From Semisulcospira habei (taxonomy: Eukaryota; Mollusca; Gastropoda; Semisulcospiridae), in the NCBI GenBank assembly GCA_036245525.1, contig BTPG01000002.1:165921042-165985041 (forward strand): a DNA stretch of 64,000 nt, read 5' to 3'. The notes below the pieces were generated by a model that saw nothing but the letters and a program-made list of their open reading frames with translations, had not been told where the DNA came from and searched no databases. The translations under genes were made by a program, and so were the position numbers. Positions 54,431-61,841 of this stretch are shown here, in pieces (positions within the stretch are counted from its first letter, which is position 1; every line of letters starts with the position of its first letter).

Positions 54431-55341
54431 CAAACCCCCAACTTGCGGACTTCTTCCTCTGGCTCTTCGAAGACCAAGGACTGGCCCCTATTACCATTCG
54501 GGGATATCTCTCGATGATTGCCGACACCTACCGGCACCTCGGCCGCGCGGACCCCGGCGCATGTAAGGACCTGGCAGATCTTATGTCACACTTCGGACTA
54601 CAAAGGCCTGCCTCTCGCTCTCTTCTTCCCCGCTGGGATTTACCATGGGTTCTTACCTGGCTAAACTCACCACGTTTCGAACCACTACCGTTGGCCAGGC
54701 TTGCGGATGTGACGCGGAAGACCTGCTTCCTGCTGGCGCTTGCCACCGCGGCACGAGTAAGTGAGATACACGCTCTATCAGTCCGGCCTACATGCCTGCA
54801 ATTTCGAGCTGACCACTCGGTCCAACTGGTGACCGACCCTGCCTTCATTGCCAAGACTAGGTCTCCACTGACGGCGCCACAGGTTATCACCTTACGACCG
54901 TTACGCGGGAAAGACTTCCCCAGTGAGACCAGGCAACAAGATCCTGTACGAGCCCTCAGAGTGTACTTGCGACGAACCAGAGCCGTCCGGAGGGGACGCT
55001 CTCGCCTCTTCCTTCCTTTAAAAACAGGAAGAAACGACATTACGGCACAGACAGTCTCTTCCTGGCTTCGCTGGGTGATTCGCTCAGCATATGTCGATCT
55101 CTCCCCTCAGGGAGCGAAGAGCCTAAAGATTCGGGCGCACGAAGTACGGGCCATGGCCACGAGCGTAGCCTTCGACAGGAACTGCGCTGTCAAGGACATC
55201 GTGGCTGCGGTGGGCTGGCGATCAGAATCTACTTTCGCCCGCTTCTATCTACGGGATCTGGCAGGGCAGCGAGACAACCTCGCCTTGGTGGGGGACGTCA
55301 CGGCGGCACAACACTCCCTCCCGGCGCCACAGGCGCCGTAG
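54241..55341 (+). CDS. DIRS tyrosine recombinase
   Basis: About 366 codons in the same frame as gag, overlapping the RT end by 190 bases. N-terminal SAM-like half: KPSTRRIYEGKWRVLCTWC and ITIRGYLSMIADTYRHLG. Catalytic half: ATAARVSEIHAL (Arg), RAHEVRAMAT (His-x2-Arg), VGWRSESTFARFYLRDL (Trp in place of the second His, then Tyr nucleophile). It would insert the circular DNA copy. The start is not certain; the frame is open far upstream. Confidence 0.88.
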   Translation: MSGTLTATRLEVVRQALSARGFSGAAVEAIATARKPSTRRIYEGKWRVLCTWCSDRRLSPTELTNPQLADFFLWLFEDQGLAPITIRGYLSMIADTYRHLGRADPGACKDLADLMSHFGLQRPASRSLLPRWDLPWVLTWLNSPRFEPLPLARLADVTRKTCFLLALATAARVSEIHALSVRPTCLQFRADHSVQLVTDPAFIAKTRSPLTAPQVITLRPLRGKDFPSETRQQDPVRALRVYLRRTRAVRRGRSRLFLPLKTGRNDITAQTVSSWLRWVIRSAYVDLSPQGAKSLKIRAHEVRAMATSVAFDRNCAVKDIVAAVGWRSESTFARFYLRDLAGQRDNLALVGDVTAAQHSLPAPQAP

Positions 55342-55445
55342 GTATGCACCTATTAGGGAGGGCAGAGTGTCGGAAGAGAGGAGGGGGCCTTGAGCCTAGA
55401 GAAAACCATCTGGGGGTGCGGCACCCTCCTCCTGTTCGGCATTCT

Positions 55446-55540
55446 CCTGGTAGTCATGTCATCGGTAATGTTTTTGAAGAAACAAATTCATTTTTCTTTA
55501 AAAGGTATTTTTTCGAAAAATACTTACCGATGACATGACT
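55446..55540 (+). promoter_or_regulatory. DIRS internal complementary region
   Basis: TAGTCATGTCATCGGTAATG and TTTTTGAAGAAAC complement the left end; TTCATTTTTCTTTAAAAGG and TACTTACCGATGACATGACT complement the right end. The halves meet at AAA. This arrangement is the template for joining both ends into a circle. Confidence 0.88.
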
Positions 55541-55587
55541 CGAAGGACCCTCCCACCTGCCCCGCTTGCCGCTGGTGAGCCTAATTT

Positions 55588-55752
55588 CGTGACTGGAGTT
55601 CACAGGTGAATAGGGCTGGTGGGTAGGAGCGGGAGACAACTCTCGGTCCCTCTGGGGGTTCCCCGAGTGCCTCCCGGGTTGTGTTTACACAACGGGTTCT
55701 TAGGCTAGAATTGAGCAAGGAGTGGACACTCCTGGTAGTCATGTCATCGGTA
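55588..55752 (-). repeat. DIRS right inverted terminal repeat
   Basis: CGTGACTGGAGTTCACAGGT to GGTAGTCATGTCATCGGTAA, inverse of 49917-50081. The extra end to 55793 is unique to this side and recurs in the internal complementary region. Confidence 0.85.
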
Positions 55753-55795
55753 AGTATTTTTCGAAAAAATACCTTTTAAAGAAAAATGAATTTTT

Positions 55796-55888
55796 GCCGA
55801 GAAACACCTGGCGTCGAGACCTACAAACAGACATCAAAAGACTGGGAACCACCTGGAGTAAAATCGAAGGAGAAGCACAGGACAGTAA
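55796..55888 (+). mobile_element. RTE-B fragment
   Basis: Encodes PRNTWRRDLQTDIKRLGTTW then SKIEGEAQD, the C-terminal RTE-B block, and then joins TAAGTGATAG. Cut on the left by the DIRS element. Confidence 0.8.
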
Positions 55889-57019
55889 GTGATAGATTTG
55901 ATAAATGTGATATTTAAAATAAATTTTACACATTGCCTCATTTACCATTTATTCTGTTTATTGGAAGTCAGATATGTTAAAATAGATTTAATGTAATATT
56001 AGCAAGTTGTTTACAGAATAAAACACTTGCAGAATCAATTTAACCTGTGGCAGACTAGCCTTTGGTGAGTTTGCTACAATCAACAACTAATTCTATGTGT
56101 GTTTATTTTCCTATTAGCATATACAGTGTGTATTTTACATGACTTTTTGCAGATTTCTGCAGGGAATATAACAAGATGAGGATTTCACCCTGAAGTCTGC
56201 CATTTTCATTTGAGCTCACATGCGTTTTTGTCTTATGATGTGCGAATGTATTGTAGAAAGACTGGGAAAGTGCATGCAAGCTCATACAGAATGGCGTGAA
56301 GCGCCGTGTGTCTGTGTGTGCCTTTGTGTGAGGGGGGTGGGGGGTGGAGAGAGCTGAATCTATCAAAAGGATAAGATTAAAATAGAAACAAGTGTGTAAG
56401 TTCCTAAAGGAAAATTGCATGTAAGCTCAAAACAATACGATAGACTTTGGGATGAAATTCTCATCTTGTTTCGTTGTTGCCAACTGTAAGTCTAATGCTC
56501 CGACATACCCAGAAGTGCGCAAGATTATTTGTCTTTCGTCTCCATTCAAGAGAAGGCCTGCATGACCAATATCTGGTCGATACGTTGATACATTCTTTTG
56601 GCCAAACACGGCCTATTATGGGGTGGTCCCAGGTGAAGACGTGTTCAGCACAACTGCACACAAAGTCATTACATATTAAAAAAAAAAAATGTTTCTACCC
56701 TTAGGTAACGTTGTACTTTAAATCGGAGCTGTCAAAATGAAAGCTTACTGCTTCTTTTTGTTTTAAAGAAAGGTACAGACAGAGGTTTTACTTTTGACTT
56801 TCAAAGACATTTGAGAGGCCTTTTTGTTTGGGTGGTGTTTTTACTAAGACCAGCCTGACTGATTACATGTCATAGTCTATAGAATGGAGGATAAAGTTGC
56901 CAAGACCCATGCAAATGAGATGGTTTTGATTTAAAAAATGAATAGAAATATTTATGCTGAAAATGTGGCAGTGCATTAGCCCATCCTCCTTTTCCCTCAG
57001 CAAAATGGATGAGGCGCTC
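55889..57019. other. Non-coding, nothing recognised
   Basis: AT-rich sequence. Short frames on both strands near 56460-56700 are not supported. Confidence 0.4.
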
Positions 57020-57032
57020 TTCCACTGTTCGG

Positions 57033-57425
57033 ACCCCACCCGGGTCTGCCCTGGGGGACTTGGGTGGGGTTAGGTATTTTTTTAGTTCCCAGGGTCACCC
57101 TGGTCAGCCCCACAGGGTGGGTTTTTCTCTCTATTCTGGGGCATGTGTTTCTGTCTACCCTTTGTCCATTCACCTGTATTTGCCTTTTTAAAACTCTCCC
57201 TACTGTCTGCACTGCCTGTAGCTCTTGATATTGGATGTGTGTTGCTAGATGGTCTTAGCTTTATTTAGGCCCCATGTGTTAGGTTTATTTAACGTATTTG
57301 ACCGGTTGGCGACATACATTCAATGTTCTGTTTAGTTGGTTTTTTTTTTTACAAGCAGTGCAGGCCCGTCCTGAGAAAGCCTTGTTGCTGTCGGGACGTT
57401 AAGCAATGTACAATCAATCAATCAA
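57033..57425 (+). mobile_element. SINE-like retroposon S2, copy 2
   Basis: 393 bp with a perfect 13-bp duplication TTCCACTGTTCGG (57020-57032 and 57426-57438). The 5' end can fold: ACCCCACCC pairs with GGGTGGGGT (57033-57041 and 57062-57070). The 3' end is GGGACGTTAAGCAATGTAC followed by (AATC)n. Box A/B sequences are absent. Confidence 0.85.
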
Positions 57426-57438
57426 TTCCACTGTTCGG

Positions 57439-57715
57439 TTGCCACGTTCAACAAGTCCCTGAGACTGTATGAAATCTAAGTTTGACTTCATTTGTTACCA
57501 TGAAGTGTCTAAACTAAAAGTATGGTCTGAGAAGTCAATACGAAAAGTATGTAACATCTCATGTATTGTGTAATTTTGTTTCCTGCAATTTGTTTCATGT
57601 GTGTATATACAGGTAGATTGCAAGTAGATTCAGCAAGAGACAGAGATTCTCAAAGGTCCAGGCAGCTGCAAGGGCTCATGAGAATTATGCCTCATGCTGG
57701 GCCAGGTTGGCTGTT
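57439..57715. other. Non-coding; M1-like block near 57660
   Basis: GGGCTCATGAGAATTATGCC resembles the central block of the M1 repeats. Otherwise nothing recognised. Confidence 0.35.
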
Positions 57716-57732
57716 GCTGTGCTGGAACTGAA

Positions 57733-58070
57733 GTACCCAACGGAGAAAGAAACACGCTTAGAAAAGACGGGTACAACACAATTTATTAATATTTCGGGTA
57801 AATACCCTTTGTCAAAATAGACAAACAAACAAACATAGAGATTAGCCGCTACTTATCTTCAATGGCAGAAGGAATGTGGCACATTCCTTCTGCCATTGAA
57901 GATAAGTAGCGGCTAATCTCTATGTTTGTTTGTTTGTCTATTTTGACAAAGGGTATTTACCCGAAATATTAATAAATTGTGTTGTACCCGTCTTTTCTAA
58001 GCGTGTTTCTTTCTCCGTTGGGTACTTCTTTGCATATTACACGCTTGGCAGTCACCTTTTTGGTCTGGAT
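57733..58070. mobile_element. Palindromic retroposon (Penelope-like ?)
   Basis: A 297-bp palindrome (57731-58027, centre 57879) plus 43 bases CTTTGCATATTACACGCTTG ... GGTCTGGAT. Bounded by a 15-bp duplication TGTGCTGGAACTGAA (57718-57732 and 58071-58085). Related to the element at 8078-12467, where the arms are less complete. Each arm contains AATATTAATAAATTGTG after a small hairpin. Confidence 0.7.
57945..57966 (+). ncRNA. Hammerhead-like core (candidate)
   Basis: TGACAAA, a hairpin GGGTATTTACCC, then GAAA. This follows the order CUGANGA - stem II - GAAA of hammerhead ribozymes, with two mismatches in the first block. The same sequence lies inverted in the other arm and at about 8140. Penelope-like elements are known to carry such motifs. 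Confidence 0.35.
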
Positions 58071-58085
58071 TGTGCTGGAACTGAA

Positions 58086-58511
58086 TGGAGGTGTATATTT
58101 CAAGACCCAAACACAAGGCGCACTTCACATCCGAAGGCACTTACTCTCAAGAGCCCACGCAGCAACAGTCGGTACCTCTTGGAGATGGTTACTAATACCG
58201 ACATGTACACGATAGTCTACTGGTGCTGATATATTGGTCGCACAAGTTGGTAGTACCCTGTTATGTTTACTTTTCTGTTGATTTTTACATTATTTTTTCC
58301 ATACTCGAACATTTATAATTGCATTTAAGATGGCAAATTAGTGCTGCTGTGCCTGAAGTGAATGGAGGTGAACTAGTCCTTTTGCTGCATGTTGATATCA
58401 ATCAAAAGCTATGTTCTGTTCATGCAACAAACATGAATGGTGAAAGAATCTGCTTTTTTTTTTCTTTTTTCTTTTTTTTTTTCTTTTTCTTTTCTTTTTT
58501 TCTTTTTTTTT

Positions 58512-58542
<31 letters not shown>

Positions 58543-59060
58543 GCAAATTTGGACATTGTTTTCTGTCCCAAAGCCATAAACATACTTATTTAATTCAGTG
58601 TTGCGAGCTATTTTCTAACCTGTACTTTTCACTTTCCAACAGTTACAGCTACCATCTGCTTAATTTAAATTTTAATGAACACAAATCTGTAATAACAGGA
58701 CACCCAAAAATGTTCCATTTACCGGAGAATGACTCATGTTCAAGAAATATAAACAATTATCATTACCTGTGGATGGTAGGGGCTGCTGTGAACGATGCTG
58801 CACTCACCAGGCTAGTTCTTCATCACCTCTATTAATGTCCTGTTCTTAAATCGCTTTGGAAAACCTTGGGTATATGTGGGCGCCATTTTGTTTGGTCGAC
58901 CGCCACGTTTTTGTGCTCTCAGTGTTTAGTGCCTTTTCTTTGGATGTACTGTGTTTTTGTCTGCTGAAAGCTGCTGAGTATTGTATAAGAGTGTGCTGAT
59001 GAGGATTGTATGCTTGTTTTTCGTCGGATGAGGATGCTGTTCGAGTGGTATCGTATTGAA
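58086..59060. other. Non-coding with T-run and G-run
   Basis: A pyrimidine tract (58455-58522) is followed directly by about 21 G residues (58523-58543). No gene supported. Confidence 0.45.
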
Positions 59061-59449
59061 TAGTCTTTCGTTTGAATTTGTTTACGCCGCCATCTCTGCC
59101 TCTTCCGCAGCGTGGGTCCGCATTGATCCGCGGGCCTTCTCGCTGCCTTGTTCTATGTCAGTGCTGCGCGCTAGTGGGTAAAGTGTTTACTGTGCGAGGC
59201 TGTCTGCCTTTCGCGGCCACATCTGTTGTCCGTGTCCCTCGCTCCCCTACCACACTCACACACACACACACACCGACTGGCGCACACACACACATACACA
59301 CACACCTACTGTACATCAGTTTTCTCCCTTGCGTCTCTTCCCTATCGCACTGCTCACACACTTCGGCACACACACACTTACTCATACACCCTGCTGCACC
59401 CTCTTCCCGTCTTTCTCTTTCTTGTCCTCACAAATAATCATGCTCATCA

Positions 59450-60078
59450 GATACACACGCCAACAACTGCTATCTCTACGTCGCCATGCCACCCACTCCG
59501 CATCTGGTGCCGCCGACTGTGTTGCAGTCGCCTTACGCGGCATCCGATTGCGCAAGAGAGGCCGCAGGGGCGGAATTAGCAGAAGGCAGGACGCACAAAC
59601 ACACACACTACCACACACTTCTTCATCTCTTCCAATGCCCTTCCACCCCTTCCGCCTCCCCCCGCCTCCCCGCCTCCTCCCCCTTCCTTCCTTCTTCTCC
59701 CATTTCTTCTCCACCCTCCCTCATTCACTGCTCCATGCCCTCCTCGGCTGCCCACTCCCCCACCCTCATCCCCCTTCCTCTCCTCACCCCCTCCTCCTTC
59801 GCCTGCTTTCTCCTCCTCCTCCCCTCCTCCCCCTTTTTCCTCCCCGTCACCCTCCCCATCCCTCTTCCTCATCTTTTTCTACTCCCCTTCCTCCCCCTCT
59901 CCCCCTCCCCAACCCCCTCTCGCATCCTCTTTCTTACCCGGTTATCCTTCCCCGACTGTTCCTCCTCCCCACTCCACCCCTCACTCCTCTTTCCCCCCTC
60001 CATCCTCTCTCCCCCCTCCCTACCCTCCCTCTCCTCTGTCCTCTTCTTCGTCCGTTTCTTCTCCCTCTGCTGTCTCTT
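59450..60078 (+). promoter_or_regulatory. Polypyrimidine 5' region of CR1/L2-like LINE
   Basis: About 600 bases almost free of purines between 59640 and 60060. All three frames are open for long stretches simply because of composition (Pro/Ser/Leu). The third frame leads into the endonuclease, so part may be a translated Ser-rich leader. Confidence 0.4.
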
Positions 60079-60080
60079 CC

Positions 60081-61841
60081 AACCTAAAACTGTGTCTATT
60101 TAATGCCCAGTCTGTCTGCAAAGATGGCAAAGCTGACGTGATTTCCGACTTCATTCTAGACAATGACCTAGATATTGTCGTGATCACCGAAACGTGGCTC
60201 CGCTCGGCTGGCGACGAACCCATCATCGCCAGCGTCACTCCGAGTGGCTACCGCCTGGCCTCCTTCCCGCGCGCTTTCAGAGGGGGTGGCATTGCCATCA
60301 TCTACAGGGACTGTCTTTCCGCTCACCTCTCCTTCTCTCAGTCTCTACCTTTTGCTCATCCCTCCTTTGAATCTGTCGAGGCCGTAGCAACACTCCCTGG
60401 CCAGTCCCTGATCTTCTCATGTATCTATCGCCCCCCTCCAAGCTCTCAAAACAAACTCACAAACTCCATGTTCCTCACCGAGTTCGACCTCCTCCTCGAA
60501 CACTACAGCACACGACCCGGAAAACACATCCTTCTAGGCGACTTTAACTTCCACTTTGACAAACCCGACCACCCTGACACAAAACGCCTCTGCACGTCAC
60601 TTTCAAACCACAATCTTACACAACACATCACTAAACCCACCCACCGACTTGGCCACACCCTCGACTGGATCATCACCCGCACCTCCGATCAACTCTTTCT
60701 CGACTCTGACACCTCCTCTGTGCTTCCCTCTGACCACTTCGCTATTCTCGTCTCCCTCAATCTACCTCCCCCGAAAAAAACCAAGCTCGTTGTCTCTCGC
60801 CGCAAACTAAAATCTGTCAACCGCGAGAGCTTCTTCGACGCAGCTGTCGACCTTCTCTTGGACCCCGCCCCCTCTCCCGATCTTGCATCCCATTTCGATT
60901 CCTCCCTTCGAAAACTTCTAGACACCCATGCCCCTGTCACCACCTGCTCCATACCCAACCGACTCCCCTCCCCCTGGCTCACTGATGACATAGCTGAGGC
61001 CAAGCGCGAGCGCCGACAAGCGGAACGCCTCTGGCGCTCATCTGACCTCACCGTTCACAGACAGATCTTCCAAACAACCAGATCCAAAGTCTGCAAAATG
61101 ATCTCCGAATCTAAACGCAAACACCTTCAAAACCAAATCCTGGAATCCACCTCTTCCAAAACCCTCTACGCCACCATGAACACACTCCTAGGCACTTCTA
61201 AAGACTCTCATCTCCCCAACACACACAGCAAAGAAGAACTCCCATCTGCTTTCTCTATCTATTTTTCGGACAAAATCCAAAATCTGCGCGACACACTCGA
61301 CACCCTGCCTCCTCCGCCTTGCCCTCCCGACCCCACCTTTTCCGGCACTCCCCTCTCGTCCTTCCGCACCGTCTCTCAGGATAAAGTCCTCAAGACCATA
61401 AAGTCCATGCCCTTCAAAACCTGCGAACTTGACCCCCTCCCAGCTTCTCTCTACCGTGACGGCCTTCCAAAACTTCTACCCTTCATTACCGACATCATCA
61501 ACGCATCTCTAGAAAACGGCTCCGTCCCCGATATCTTCAAGTCCGCCATCGTCCGTCCTCTCCTCAAAAAACACAACCTCGACCCAAACAAACTCAAGAA
61601 CTATCGCCCAGTCTCCAATCTCTCTTTCCTGTCCAAGCTTCTTGAGAAGGTTGTTCTCAACCACCTCAACCTCCATCTCACCGACAACAACCTCCTCAGT
61701 CCATTCCAGTCTGCCTATCGCAAACATCACAGCACTGAAACAGCCCTTCTACATATCTTAAACGAGCTGCTTCTCTCCACTGACTCTGGCAACATCTCCC
61801 TTCTTACACTACTCGATCTCTCTGCCGCCTTTGACACTCTC
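60081..61841 (+). pseudogene. CR1/L2-like endonuclease-RT, cut by LINE-A
   Basis: The frame starts upstream of the first Met (60138): NLKLCLFNAQSVCKDGKADV contains the catalytic Asn. Then ITETWL (Glu), SCIYRPPP, LLGDFNFHFD, TLDWIITR and PSDHFAILV. RT: KTCELDPLPASLY, LKNYRPVSNLSFLSK, FQSAYRKHHSTETALL and LLDLSAAFDT, ending just after the first catalytic Asp. The wording is typical of the L2/CR1 group. No other lesion was seen up to the break, so the LINE was young when hit. Confidence 0.85.

Larger units (their letters stand above)
49900..55793 (+). mobile_element. DIRS retrotransposon, near-complete
   Basis: 5.9 kb with inverted terminal repeats (about 49917-50081 against 55588-55752), three overlapping coding regions and an internal complementary region (55446-55540) made of the two outer ends joined. 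DIRS elements integrate through a tyrosine recombinase from a circular intermediate and leave no target duplication beyond a few bases. The shared triplet TTT at both ends is consistent with that. The right flank is a RTE-B fragment. Confidence 0.9.
59060..61841 (+). mobile_element. CR1/L2-like LINE, interrupted
   Basis: A C/T-rich 5' region containing (CA)n (59257-59310), then the endonuclease-RT frame. It is broken at about 61841 by LINE-A copy 4 on the other strand. The 5' border is uncertain. Confidence 0.7.

Noticed and set aside
56461..56700. THAP-like or other finger protein exon
   Set aside because: Only two Cys and no C-x2-H partner; stops interrupt the frame.
58455..58545. T-run and G-run as a regulatory G-quadruplex element
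   Set aside because: A pure mononucleotide run is prone to assembly error and shows no spaced G-tract pattern.
58995..59030. CTGATGAGGA as a hammerhead core
   Set aside because: No GAAA block or pairing stems at suitable distance.
59329..60103. Two Pro/Leu/Ser-rich frames of 200-250 codons
   Set aside because: They arise from the pyrimidine-rich tract; neither is in frame with the endonuclease.
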